The notes: a model not told the origin generated them from the sequence alone. A DNA stretch of 64,000 bases from Monosporascus cannonballus (GCA_004154925.1 QJNS01000231.1:59054-123053); one strand, 5' to 3'; shown: positions 1-11,697, numbered from the stretch's first letter. Numbers and translations: made by a program.

Positions 1-1879
1 TCTCAATGTTATTGAAGGCGAGTCAATGAGCCTCGGTTATGAGAACATTTGAAGGTTGGGAAGCTTACCGTCCGGTGTCTCTTTCCCTTTTACTGTCAGT
101 GCGGGACTGAAAACGGATCCGTAAGCTAGTATATACCCAGTAGGTGGAGATCAGCTTTGAAATACTGGGATGCGCCAGCGCGGAAGGGCAGCGGTCTCTA
201 TTGCTACTTTGAGGATGCTCCTTCTCAAGCAGCTACCTAAATATGCTTCAGAACTTACGGTTTTGGCGGACACTTACGGAAGTGGCGTCATCGGGATAAT
301 CCGCTGATATGCCTACCTACATTTGTAACAGAGGTGGCGGAAGATGACGAAATGCCGAAGGGAGAGGACCCGCAAGTTCATTTGAAATCCCCGCAGCTAT
401 CAATGCCCTTTGCGACGGCATTAGCTGGACAGAGGTCAATGGTACTTCTCGGACGTTATCTAAGGTTACTTTATAGTATCACTTGGGTCCACCGGATGAT
501 GATTTTACGAAGCCATCTTGTTCTTGCGAATTCGGTGGCATCTGGCGAGCTGCACCTGGGTAGCTGACGTGGATAAAATGTTAAACGGTTGGTGATTATC
601 TCCGCAATACCTTATCTCCGGCATGCGTTACGAACTCCGTCCACCAAGGCAAAGCCTTTCCCCTTAAAATGATTTGCCGTGCATACAAACACTTGCCCTT
701 AACAGAGTGTTTGAACCGAGCGTTGAAGATAACCTAATCATTTGATGAAGACGGAATCATAACCTCCAACGGATTGTGAGAATACCCATGCCCTCTTTAT
801 ATTATTCCACCCGTTGCCTCCATGTCGCAGAATCAACCCAACTGTGACAGCTTATTTATATAGGTGCCTCGGGACGGGGCTTAAGTTAAACCCGGCCGAA
901 ACAGCATCTCGTGGTACTTTCCTCGTAACAGCGCCCTACCCATAGGAACGTACAGCCGCTTTATCATCTTAACCTGTGTAGACATCCCGTGAGAACTGGC
1001 CTGTCGCGGAATCCAACTGGCGTCATCCCCTTTTTGGCCATATTCCAAGTGATATTCGTGGAAGGCGCGTCCGCGGCAAGGAGGTACGACTAGAAGGCAA
1101 AAGTCCCAGCAGCTTTAGGTCCCGTTGGGGGTGAGAACTTGGCGCCTCGCGCATCCAATTGATTGCAAGAATCGGAAGATCCTTTTTATCTGGTCCATTC
1201 TTCTGGGATCAAGTGAATTGCCCAACTTTGAGAAGGGCTTACCATGACGTAGCTCAGTCCTTTCTCCAGCGATGCCAAAGCGGGAAGTTTTCTCCTTGAA
1301 AGTAGCCCGGGGTAGCCTTGCTACGAGACTACCGGAAGTGGTTCTTATATACCTGTTGCCAGGGATATCAACGTACAATTGCGCCTTGTTAGAAGTCTCG
1401 GTTTTGAGGGTTTTCGAGATGGCTCGCTCTTAAGGGCTTGTGCCTCAGGGTTCGACAAATCCATCGGTACAGGAATATGGACGTTTGCTCTCAACTCCTT
1501 GCCGGATATGGGCGGTTTCTTCTTAACCAACGTTTGAGAAGCACCAAATTATTTGACAACATGCTATGCAATGCTTACGTTCAACATGGAAAGAACCTCT
1601 GTGGGTACGTCCGACCTCGGTATTGGATTCCGATCGGATCGGCTTCCCCGCATTCTCCTGTTCCATAACAAAGCATAATCCCCGCCTTCTGCTAACGATC
1701 AATCGGCCGAGATGTGCTGCTTAGCTTCGTTCGCGAATAAGATCCTCGTACCAGATTTACGATGTAAAATAGCAGGAAAGGATGCCATTAGCCGGGAGAT
1801 AATAGCAGTCACGTCTCGCTACACTACTATAAATGATAAAAGTGGAATCCCAGGATTCGATCAGACATAGATATCCGTC
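1..1879. other. Geneless stretch of ordinary composition
   Basis: No reading frame here looks like a conserved protein. The longest open frames (334-567 + and 1115-1378 -) have no recognisable motif and no plausible exon partners. Unlike the later blocks, the DNA is not strongly AT-rich, so it is not obviously RIP-mutated. It could hold an upstream gene's untranslated region, an old relic or plain intergenic DNA. I see no tRNA or LTR in it. Confidence 0.5.
1828..1834 (+). promoter_or_regulatory. Possible TATA box of the SDR gene
   Basis: TATAAAT lies 46 bases before the ATG at 1880, a sensible distance for a short-leader fungal promoter. It is supported only by the motif and its spacing. Confidence 0.35.
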
Positions 1880-2825
1880 ATGACACCAAAGCCTCGACTA
1901 GAAGGCAAAGTCGCCATTGTGACGGGCGGAGCATCCGGATTCGGGCGCGGAATCGCCGCGAAGTTCGTCGAGGAAGGGGCCAGCGTCCTCATAGCCGACC
2001 TGTCCGAGGAGGCGGGAAAGGCAGCCGCCGCAGAACTGGGATGTCGGTTTGCGAAGGCAGACGTCACGAAGCGGGAAGACTGGGAATCACTGCTGTCCGT
2101 GTCACTCGACGAGTTCAAGCGGCTCGACGTCGTCGTTAACAACGCCGGCGCAAGCTACGCCAACAAGGCCACAGAGGACGTCACGGAGAAGGAGTTCGAC
2201 CTCGTCGTGAACGTCAACGTCAAGTCTATCTACCAGTCTACGAATACCCTGCTCCCGTATTTCATGGAGAACAAGAAGCCTGGATGCTTCATACAGGTCG
2301 CGTCGACGGCGGGTGTTCGACCGCGACCGAGATTGACTTGGTACAACGCGTCGAAAGCCGCCGTCATATGCGCTACCAAGGTTAGACCACGTCTACTTAG
2401 CTCTGTGTTACGAGCTTGTAATCATCTTCGTGTTGCTGACTTGTTCCCTCTGATAGTCAATGGCGGTAGAGTACGGCCCTCACCAAATCCGATTCAACTC
2501 GGTGTCTCCAGTCGTCGGAAGCACGGGGATGTAAGTGTTACGATAGCTACGCGAACGATGAGCTGTGATTCTTGATCATTTCCCCTTTATTATGGATTTC
2601 TTGTTCTGTTTCGACCATAACGTTATTAACGTCCCAAACAGGACGCATCTCTTTATTGGAAAACCCGACACGCCGGAAAACCGGAAGGCTTTTGAGGCCG
2701 TGATACCCCTGGGCCGAGGATCCACTCCGGCCGACGTGGCGAATGCCTGCTGCTATCTAGCAAGCGACGAGGCTGCCTTCATCACGGGTGTCAACCTCGA
2801 AGTGGACGGCGGCAGGTGCGTCTGA
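1880..2825 (+). CDS. Short-chain dehydrogenase/reductase (SDR), 252 aa
   Basis: An NAD(P)-dependent classical SDR of unknown substrate. Exons are 1880-2380, 2457-2530 and 2642-2825, with GT..AG introns of 76 and 111 bases. The spliced frame is 759 nt. Visible motifs: the N-terminal cofactor loop TGGASGFG, NNAG of the Rossmann fold, a catalytic Ser in VASTAG, and YNASK 13 residues later (the Ser-Tyr-Lys set). Exon 2 supplies the conserved stretch after the active site (RFNSVSP). The C-terminus DGGRCV is typical of the 3-ketoacyl-reductase-like/levodione-reductase-like group. Length matches the family (about 250 aa) and no signal peptide is seen. The substrate cannot be read from the sequence. 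The gene looks intact. The next gene on the same strand is an LPMO, but nothing shows that the two act together. Confidence 0.93.
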
Positions 2826-3646
2826 TTGTGCTCGATCGTTGCTGGGGGAGCTTTAGATAATGACGTGGGGTTCCGTTGAGGGATATTCGTAGCAGTCGTT
2901 GCCCAACGGTTGCTTATCCTCCGGATGTGATCCACTTTGAGCAGAATCCGTCATGGAAGAAGAAGCATCTGTTTCGGTATAAGGTTGGATGACGGCATTG
3001 TGGATCGTTTTAATATATCAGAGGCCCTTGGTTTCCCTGAGCCCTTGTGGCGCATAAGCCGGAGTTGCGGCAATCATCCTTGTTCGTAGCCTAAGTCTTG
3101 CTCGCCTATACGAAGCTACAGCTTAATATATTATGGCCGCCATATGTTGATCATGTCACCGTGTCCAAGGACACAGCGGCTCCATATATATGCGGCGATA
3201 TAGCCCTTGGCAGCGTGCCGACCTGCCCATTCCTGTCTCCTTCCGGAATTTCCCTTTCGGGATATCGTTGTTCTCCACCACGCGGCGATCTTCTCACTGT
3301 CGTGTCTGTTGATCCTCTCCCATTGGACGCGCCGAATCTCTCAACGGCACTCACTCCGTGTGATTCCACGAGAGGGAGATCCGGGCCGTCGTCGTGGAGA
3401 GATCTCAAGATGCGCCAAGGATCGTCAGCGGTGGAAGAACAGCGTGGCAGATAGTTGCTAATTTTAGCCGGATCCGCACGGGCTCCTAGTGCTGTGAAGG
3501 GATGGCTGCCGGCTTGCTGGTCGGATATATCTTGAGACTGCTTCTTCCAGGAGATCTGCGAAACCTGGATCATTATCACTCCCTATATTCGCCTTTCTCG
3601 CAGTCGCCCTACCAGTTAAACTCACCGCTGATCCATATTGCCCAAG
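2826..3646. other. Intergenic region between SDR and LPMO genes
   Basis: About 820 bases with no gene I can support. It must hold the SDR 3' end and the LPMO promoter. Open frames on both strands (for example 3151-3579 on the minus strand) lack motifs and look like chance frames in GC-normal DNA. Confidence 0.6.
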
Positions 3647-4862
3647 ATGAAGAGCTTCGCCGGCCTCCTTGCTGCCGCCCTGGCGGTTGCTCCCGCCTCC
3701 GCCCATTACATTTTCCAACAGCTCAAAGTGGGCAATACGCAGTTCTCGACTTGGGAGCACAGTACGTCGAACGACGCGGATTCCCTGAAACGCTCAGCCC
3801 TTCTGCGACGCAGACGGTGGTCGCCTCGGGGAGTTGAGATTAGACTGGACTAACACAAACCCCCACAGTCCGACAGCACACCAACGGCAACTCTCCCGTG
3901 ACCGACCTCGCCTCCAACGACCTGCGATGCAACCTTGGCGCGAAGCCTACCACGACCGTGGCCGTGAAGGCCGGTGACTCTTTCACCTGGACCCTTGACA
4001 CCGTACGTCCTACCGAATTACCACCACTAGGTCGCCGTATCGAATGTCGCTAACGCTGATGCAGGCCGTGTACCACCAAGGTCCTATCTCTCTGTACGCA
4101 GCCCCGAAGTAGAAGATGGGCAGAGCTGCATGCTGACCTCGTGCTAGTTACATGTCTAAGGCTCCCGGCAACGCGGCCGCCTATGACGGAAGCGGTGACT
4201 GGTTCAAGATCAAGGACTTCGGTAAGCCACCGCTGCCATACCGCGCTGCGGGACGCAAAATAAGCTGACAGGAACCCTCCACAGGTCCGGAATTCCAAGG
4301 AAACTCGGCAAGTTGGCCCTTGTATCGTAAGTCGCAACCGATAATTACTCGCCGGGCATCGCAATGTCTGCCCGCGGAATGCCTCACGACTGCCCTGGCC
4401 GTGGATGCACGCTGACCCTCTTCCAGAAACCTATACGTCCCAGATCCCCCGCTGTATCGAGAACGGCGAGTACTTGCTCCGGATCCAGTCGCTCGCCATC
4501 CACAACCCCTGGCCGGCGGGCATCCCGCAGTTCTACATTTCATGCGCGCAAGTCAGCGTCACGGGCGGCACGGGCACCGCAAAGCCCAAGACGGCCAAGA
4601 TCCCCGGCGCCTTCAAGGCGACGGACCCGGGCTACACCGCTAACGTGAGTACTGCTCTTCTATCCTACTACGTACATCGTTCGAGAAGATAGAGAGAGGG
4701 GGAGAGAGTCCGGATGTGGTGGCTAATGTTAACGTGGGATTCGACGCAGATCTACAACAACTTCAACAGCTACACAGTTCCCGGGCCCGAGCCTGTAAGT
4801 CCCCCGTCCCTTTCCTGTCTGGTTCGGGGAATGTGGCTGATAATCTATAGTTGACTTGCTAA
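3647..4862 (+). CDS. Secreted AA9 lytic polysaccharide monooxygenase, 222 aa
   Basis: A copper-dependent enzyme that oxidatively cleaves cellulose or related beta-glucans outside the cell. Eight exons: 3647-3761, 3869-4002, 4065-4093, 4148-4221, 4285-4326, 4427-4644, 4750-4794 and 4851-4862. They join to 669 nt. A 19-residue signal peptide ends in ASA and is followed directly by His20, the N-terminal histidine of the copper brace. The second brace histidine is in [13 protein letters not shown], and the axial tyrosine in PQFYISC follows the conserved HNPW histidine. The ATG at 3647 was chosen because it gives this signal peptide and exposes His20. There is no cellulose-binding module or linker, so it is a single-domain AA9. 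The last exon is only 12 nt and restores the usual C-terminal cysteine. Regioselectivity cannot be told from sequence. Confidence 0.95.
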
Positions 4863-5194
4863 ATGGATTCGCTTATGCAATAAAGGACTTGTGTTCCACT
4901 TAGGTGTAGACGGACCAACATGCGTTTCGCGCAATGAAACCCAGCCCTGGAAAAGCGTGGACTCTGAACAGAGCGACTAGATAGACGTACTTACTTCGTG
5001 TACATATTCCAATGGGATATACGTATTACCTACTTCAACACGGGCTTTGTTGGTCCATTCCCTACATCTTGCCGAAACGGGTAATACTAGAGTCCAAGCC
5101 CCGCTTGCTGTTAGCAAAGTAACCGATGCAAACATTACTGAGTAAGAGGCCAAATATTAACAACATCCTTGTCAGGTACCCCTTAGCGGTAGAG
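4863..5194. other. Spacer between the LPMO gene and the copia insertion
   Basis: About 330 bases of ordinary composition with no gene. It includes the LPMO 3' flank and runs up to the copia target site. Confidence 0.6.
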
Positions 5195-5199
5195 CCAGC
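5195..5199. repeat. Target-site duplication of the copia element (left copy)
   Basis: CCAGC lies directly before the 5' LTR and is repeated at 11214-11218 directly after the 3' LTR. Five bases is the usual duplication size for copia integrases, and the match fixes the element ends. Confidence 0.9.
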
Positions 5200-5418
5200 T
5201 GTTGAACCTAGCAGCGCCATGGCTTAGTTAGCTAACAAGCTAGTGGAAATTGCTTCGGCTAATCCGGTATCATTATCTCTTGGGTACCACTGTTTTTATA
5301 TGTATTTAAGGAGGGTTCACCACCTTCACCTTTTACAGAGGACCTTCGAAAGGTTATGCAACCTTTAATACACCTTTTCTTCAGTTATATGCTTCTGTGT
5401 GTAATGCAGGGTCTCATA
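5200..5418 (+). repeat. 5' LTR of the copia element
   Basis: 219 bp starting TGTTGAACC and ending TCTCATA, matching the copy at 10995-11213 with ten differences, all transitions. The terminal TA is probably a RIP-altered CA. The LTR keeps a far more normal composition than the interior. Confidence 0.95.
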
Positions 5419-5434
5419 GTTATGAACCCGGTCC
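5419..5434 (+). promoter_or_regulatory. Primer binding site, half initiator tRNA-Met type
   Basis: GTTATGAACCCGGTCC follows the 5' LTR with no gap. Reversed, it resembles the anticodon loop of initiator tRNA-Met (GGGCTCATAAC) with one G-to-A change. Many copia elements are known to prime from an internal, half-molecule initiator tRNA rather than from the tRNA 3' end. Confidence 0.75.
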
Positions 5435-5899
5435 GCACTTCTTTTTAGCCGCGCTTTGATATACTTGTTATATATATTCTGTTGAAACTATTTGGAACCT
5501 CGTTATCGCTCCTGCGGTACACTTACTGCTCCGTTACCAAGGATATTTATCGCTTAGCTGTTACGTTTTTAATTATTTTAGCCCGCTTATTTTTTGTATT
5601 ACTTTTAAAGCCATAATTGCCTAATTAACAGACCTTAACGAATTTTTTTCAGGACGCGCTCCTAAATATCTACTTAGGAAAAGGACCTTTAGAGAATATA
5701 ACATTCTCGAGTTCCATATTAGTACGAAAGCTGGTATATTATAGGCATATATTAATCTTAACGTAGCCCAAATATTACCTTTGCTAACGATACCGATTTT
5801 TCCTAAGCCTTATTACTTTCAGAATGGAATAATTAACGAATATGCCCTGAATAATCCGAATTATTCGAAATTCGAAAGGGCCCTAAAGGTATATAACAG

Positions 5900-8800
5900 G
5901 AAGCAATCTCTATATATCGCTTAGGAAAAGGCATTTATTAAAGTTAATATATTTTTAAATTAATTTATTTATTTTAATTATTATTAGATATATTGGAAAA
6001 AGGTTATGTTTCGAAAAAGGCTAATTGTTTTAAAAGATAAGTTTAAGCTTAGTAATAATATTCGAATTTACGAAATCGACGTTCGATATAAGCAAGCGTT
6101 AAAAACTAATAGGATCCAAATAAATATTTAGTTATTTACATATTAAAAAGTATATATTGAAATTGCAAAACTTTAAATACCAACCGTCGCAGGTTATTAC
6201 GGCCACCTTAATTTCTTAAAGGCTGTCAGCATTTATTTACCCGATTTCTTTATTACCCAAAGGGCTAAAGTGGAAAAAGCCATGTTCGAAGGCAAGGATC
6301 CTGTTAAGCTTCCACCCGTACAGAAGTTCGTGGAGCGGTTCCGAAGCCATATGCGGCTACGAAAGGCTTAAGGCGTTACCGCAAAACAGTTGTTACGGAA
6401 AACGTTCGGTATCACCCTGAATGGAAAAATTCCTGATCAAACGGGTACACCTTTAAATAACCGAAATAACAACAACCGGAATAATAAAAACAGCCGGAAT
6501 AACGGCGGCGGTAATGGCAATAACCGCCTTACGCCAAAATGCTACTGTAAAAAGAAATATTTCTTTAAGGATTGCCCTTATATTAACAAAAACGTTAAAC
6601 CCGATAGGTGGAACGAGGTTTTTAAGATCAGGAAAAAGGTAAATAAACATATTTCGAAAACTTCTTTTTAATAAAAGAAAAAAATTAAAAGTTTGCAAAA
6701 AGGAAATAAGCTATAAACTCCTTAATTAGTTTTAATACTTTTCGTAGCAGAATTTTTTATAAGCCCATAAACTAATAATATTACTACCGGATATAGTTTG
6801 AAAAGATTTATTTTGCTGGATATTTATTTCGATTTTTATGTAGAAAATTATAAAGCTAATTTTTTTGATTTATATTTATCGAAGGTTAGCGGAAAATTCC
6901 GAGCCGGAAGAAAATATCTCGATATCGTGGGCAAGGGTATACGAAAAATTACGTTTATTATACCGTTAGGAAAATTTAATACTTTCCTTTTGAAAAACTA
7001 TTTATATATCCCTAAGATATATACTAATTTAATTTCGTACAAATTGTTTCAATAAGCTGGGATTTATTGGAATTACGAAACCGACGTTATATATTATAAG
7101 GCGTCAGGTACGAAAATAGCTAAAATTAATTAAATCGAACGTTAGCCTATTATATATTACGTTAAAATAACGCCGGAAAACGACGACGACGATATTGCTT
7201 TAATAACTTTTGCAATAATTAAAAAACTTATTATCACCGTTCCGGAGGACGAAAGTAACCTAGAAAATAAAGTTATTTTCGAAAGCGAAAATAAAAATTT
7301 CGTTCCGGAGCCCTTAATTCAAGAATTCTTATTTCTTAAATTAATTTTATAACAAAAGTTTTATGGCAATAATTTCAGGTTTCCTTTAAAGCCTTTAAAA
7401 GGAGACGCCACGTTATAATATCAAAAATTTGCATACTTAGATTTACGTACCTTCGAAAAAGTGGTATAAGTAATTACCGGAACGAAGATTTATTTGCCTT
7501 TAGCAATTTAATATTAGGATTATTAGGTCGCTAAAGCGCGGAAAAAAGTATTACGACGGCAGCCAATTAAGGAAAGTAAACTTTTTAACACGATATGCAT
7601 TAATTTTTTCGAATTTAATAACGCCTTTAACGGGCGTACGAAAACGTTAATTATTACTTATTTAATTATTAAGGCTAAAATTAATTACATTTTAAAGCGG
7701 AAAAAACATACTTTAACCGCCCTAATAAACGCAATAATTTTTCTTAAAAGATAATTTTATATTAAAATTAAGATAATCGTATCAAATAATAAGGCTTCTT
7801 TCGGAAACAGGTTCCGAAAATAGATTTTTAATATAGGTATTTCCTATAAGTCCTTACCTCTATATACCAAAAAGCTCGTAGGTATTTAGGAATACGCCGA
7901 AGGCGTAATTATTACGAAAGTACGTTACCTAATTATTAATAATAACCTTTTTTCCGATTTATGGCCGGAAGTAATAAAAATAGCCATATATATTGCTAAT
8001 CGCATACTTATCTATACCTTAATTTGGAAAATTCTTATTTAGGTCTTTAACGAATAATTAGCTAAAAGGGATAAAATATTTATTTCCGAAAAAAGTCTAA
8101 AGATAAGCGTAATAAATATCGTATTTTTCGGATTAAAGGCTTATGTACTTACAAAAGTTATCCGTCAGAATATAAAACACCTAAAAAAAATAAATCCCAA
8201 AGTATATATCGGTTATTTTGTAAAATACGTAACTAGTAACATATATCGGGTATGGATTTTTTCGCAATAACGCGTTATTACCGTTAGAGACGTTATTTTC
8301 GACGAAATAAAAAAATATTAAGGCGAATAAAAAAAATCCTTGTTCGAAATCGCGGAACTGAACGACCAAATCGACAGTATCCTTATTCCACTTATAGCAA
8401 TAACCTTCTTAAGAACGTTTAAAGCTATTTTTAATAACGATCCTTTAAAAATAAATATCGTTAGGGGAATAAATAATTTAATAAAGCAAAACGAATTTAA
8501 AAAAGTTATTTACGATATTATCGTAATAATTATAAATTTCCTTAATTAAGAAATTTTATAAAAAATTAAAGAAGTAAAACCTAATAATTTTTATAAAATT
8601 ATTTCGGATAAAAATTCCTTTAATTCGGCAATTAGCAACAATTTCGAAAAAAACGCTTTGGATATTATTAATAAAACGGATAATTCGGAACGTAAAGCTA
8701 AATAACTTTATCTGCCTATACCAGAAGTTATTCCAGCTTTCGAAAAAAATCTTTAATAATATTACGTACCATTACCAAATAAAGCATAAAATATATTACC

Positions 8801-10640
8801 AAATCTTTTTTAGCTACGGTAACGCCGTACCGAATTAAATTTTCTAAATTAATCAGTTATTATCAATTCTGGAACGCGAAACGGAAAAAAAAACCATTTT
8901 CGGCCAATACTAATTATAAGTTGGAATTCAAAAAACGTAATACGTATTCAATCGCTTTTAACGTTATTTTTTTGATTACGATCAAACATAATCGCCTATA
9001 TCGTACTAATTTTCTTGCTGCTCTTAAAAATTAACAGGAAACTATATAACATAAATACGTTAAAAACTGGAAAGCGGTTACGCAAAAAAAATAAGATCAG
9101 ATATATCGAATAAAACAATTAATTACCGTTACCCCATTATAAAAGGCGATTTAAAACGTAAGTTCTAACGGTATTTTTCCGTTAATATAAATATTTATAT
9201 ACAAATTTAACAAATATGAGATATTTTAAAAATTTAAGGCTAAAATAATTATCTATAACGACTTTTAGCCTTATAAAAACCTTAATACTTACGTTTCCAC
9301 GTTAATAAAAAGGTTTTTCCGTATACTTATAGCTATTGCAGCCCGATTTAATCTTAAATTTCGTTAGTTTAACGCTATTAACGTATTTTTGTATAACGAC
9401 CTTAATAAATTAATGTACGTACATTTCCTATAGGGATTCGTACGTCCGGACTTTTATTTAAAGCTCCGGAAAGCCTTATACGGCTTAAAGCGATCACTAT
9501 TCCTATAGTAACGGGACCTAACAACAGAATTAGAAAAATTAAGATTAAAGTTAATTCCGAATAATTTATATATTATAACTAATAATTGATTAACGTTATT
9601 TTTTTACGTTAACAATATAGCCATAATATATAGGATTCGCAATATAATACGCGTTAAAAAATTTCTTACAAAATTAATATAATACTTTTATATTAACAAC
9701 TTAAAAAACTTATAATAATTTTTCAAAATACGTATTTTGCAAAACCGCATAATTAAGAAACTATGGTTATTATAAAATACCTACTAGAAAAAGCTATATA
9801 TATATTTCGAATTATCTAAGTTCGGAAAACGTTATTTTAAAGTACTTAAATAAAAAAATCTTAAAGAATATTAAGGCGAAACGTTAATAATATTTAAAAA
9901 GTTATATTTCGAAAAAATCGGAAGCCTATTATATAAAACTATCGCCATTCGCCCGGATTTAATTAAAGCTGTTTTTTTATTTATTTCGCTATTGCAAAAA
10001 CCCTAACCTTATATACTTTAACGCTATTAACGAAATTATTTTTCACGCTTATTCCATACGTACCTTAACCCTAGAATTCGGAAGTAACGAAAATCTTAAC
10101 GTACGATCGTTCCTATACGCAAACAACCCCTTATTTGCGAATAACCCTAACCGAAAAAGCTTCCAGGGATTTATACTGTCACTTTTCGATAATTCTATCG
10201 TATAAAGGGCTAATAAACAGAAAATAATTACTACCTCAAGTACGGAAACTAAGTTATTAACTTTGTTACAAACCATCAAAAAAACCTTTTTTATGCTAAA
10301 GTTATTTAAGATTATTAAGTTAAAACTAAGCGAAAACTTAATTATTCAGGTAAACAATAAACAAATAATACGGCTAGTTACTAAAAAAACTATACGCCTA
10401 ATTATGAAACTGAAATACATAAATATCTATAATTACTGGCTTCGCGAAATCCACGTAATAAAAAAGATAAGGATCGAATAAACGCCTATTAACGCTATAG
10501 TAACAAATAGCTTAACTAAGCCCTTAAAACTCCAGTAGCATCAAAAGTTCGTCAAGCTGCTAAACCTTCGGGATATTACTTTAAAACTAAAGGAAACCTA
10601 GGAAATATTAATTTATCCTAGACGTTACCTAGCAACAAAA
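5900..10640 (+). pseudogene. Copia gag-pol polyprotein, degraded
   Basis: Recognisable blocks in order: Gag with an asparagine-rich tail and a damaged zinc knuckle at about 6538-6590, where the expected His codon is now Tyr. Next a protease/pre-integrase stretch (LKNYLYIPKIYTNLIS) near 6985-7040, then the integrase core and C-terminus (SFGNRFRK, later VITVRDVIFDE) at about 7540-8340. Reverse transcriptase follows at about 8950-9850, where the catalytic YVDD reads YVNN at 9605-9616. The RNase H end (TNSLTKPL) is near 10505. Stops occur every few dozen codons, so no product can be made. The bounds are approximate. Confidence 0.9.
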
Positions 10641-10750
10641 AGCTATTACTCCCGTTTTCTTCCTATCGTTTTTTCTCCTATAAATTATTATTACCTTCGT
10701 CTTTAAACGACCTTAAAGGTAAGGTTAGTAAGGAAGCTTTCTAATAAAGC

Positions 10751-10872
10751 TTCTGTAATCTAGTGATATTACGTCAGGTCTTAACACCTGAAAACATGAG
10801 TTCGAATCTGGTTAGAAATTTTGGCATCTCGAATAACTTCCTTAGTTAATCGAGATGCTAATCACCCTTTTT
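10751..10872 (+). other. tRNA-like sequence plus hairpin and T-run inside the copia 3' region
   Basis: Bases 10751-10817 resemble a RIP-altered tRNA. There is a box A-like CTAGTGATATTACGTC, an anticodon-type stem TCAGG/CCTGA around an 8-base loop, a box B-like GAGTTCGAATCTG, and roughly complementary ends (TTCTGTAA with TTAGAA). It is followed by a 9-bp hairpin, GCATCTCGA (10824-10832) with TCGAGATGC (10850-10858), and then TTTTT at 10868-10872. The order resembles a Pol III unit or the head of a tRNA-derived SINE. Whether it is or was transcribed is unknown; the loop size does not fit a functional tRNA. Confidence 0.4.
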
Positions 10873-10964
10873 GTTTCCGTTTTTGCGTATTATCTATTGT
10901 TTGTTAAAAGCTAACCATTACGGTATTTCCTTTTTGGGCAGTTACTCAGTATCATGAAAGCTTC

Positions 10965-10994
10965 AGCTGTTAGTTCCTAACAGCTAGGGGAATG
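10965..10994 (+). promoter_or_regulatory. Hairpin and polypurine tract before the 3' LTR
   Basis: A 9-bp perfect hairpin, AGCTGTTAG with CTAACAGCT around a 3-base loop (10965-10985), is followed by AGGGGAATG just before the 3' LTR. The purine run is the expected plus-strand primer. The role of the hairpin is unknown. Confidence 0.6.
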
Positions 10995-11213
10995 TGTTGA
11001 ACCTAACAGCGCCATGGCTTAGTTAGCTAATAAGCTAGTGGAAATTACTTCGGCTAATCCGGTATCATTATCTCTTGGGTACCACTGTTTTTATATGTAT
11101 TTAAGGAGGGTTTACCACCTTCACCTTTTACAGAGGACCTTCGAAAGGTTATGCAACCTTTAATACACCTTTTCTTTAGCTATATACTTCTGTGTGTGAT
11201 ACAGGGTTTCATA
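10995..11213 (+). repeat. 3' LTR of the copia element
   Basis: 219 bp matching 5200-5418. It ends TTTCATA and is followed by the right target-site duplication CCAGC (11214-11218). Confidence 0.95.
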
Positions 11214-11218
11214 CCAGC

Positions 11219-11690
11219 GCTATTACTATATTGAGGTTTTAATTTATATAAGCGCTTTTTTAATTGGAATCGGATAATATTTATAACTTCTATATATGAA
11301 AATATATCAAACTTAAAATTTATAAATAAATTACCTGACTAGGATGTTAAACTTATCTCTACGACGTAGTAAACGTTATTCTGAATGAGGATTAACTTAA
11401 TGACGACATATAATAAGTTTTATTATGTTAATGATTGGTACGTAGACTTTCGGTTGCAGGCTTGAATACTACCACAGAGTCTGTGTAGGTTGTGTTATCC
11501 CTATGGCGCCAGCACCCAGTAAAAACAACCCGACCGCCAGATGGCCAGAAACGGTAGGATTACGGGCGCATAAACCCGCAAAAGAAAATATCGAGCATAG
11601 GGCACGCCAGCCCAGGCAAGCCTAAAAAAGATTACGAGGTCGACATAATCAAAAACAAAGGGAGTAAAAGGAGTCCAAGAACGGGAAGTT
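11219..11690. other. Spacer between the copia element and tRNA-Thr
   Basis: The first 200 bases or so are AT-rich, like an older RIP-affected sequence; the rest is ordinary. No gene or repeat end is recognised. Confidence 0.5.
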
Positions 11691-11691
11691 C

Positions 11692-11697
11692 AAAAAA
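11692..11697 (-). terminator. Pol III terminator of tRNA-Thr
   Basis: Six T residues on the minus strand, starting 8 bases after the tRNA 3' end. Confidence 0.8.

Larger units (their letters stand above)
5200..11213 (+). mobile_element. Ty1/copia LTR retrotransposon, RIP-mutated
   Basis: A structurally complete 6,014-bp element with two 219-bp LTRs and a 5-bp duplication (CCAGC) outside them. The internal order is gag, protease, integrase, reverse transcriptase, RNase H, all on the plus strand, which is the copia order with integrase before reverse transcriptase. The reading frame is destroyed by many stops, and the interior is strongly AT-rich. All differences seen between the two LTRs are C/T or G/A transitions, as RIP produces. 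The primer binding site matches the initiator tRNA-Met anticodon region (see the separate entry). The element sits between the LPMO gene and the tRNA-Thr gene and disrupts neither. Confidence 0.95.

Noticed and set aside
1088..1105. CGACTAGAAGGCAAA shared with the SDR start at about 1894
   Set aside because: Similarity stops after about 15 bases on both sides, so it is probably chance rather than an SDR fragment.
3151..3579. 142-codon minus-strand frame upstream of the LPMO gene
   Set aside because: It has no motif, overlaps plus-strand frames and occupies the expected LPMO promoter.
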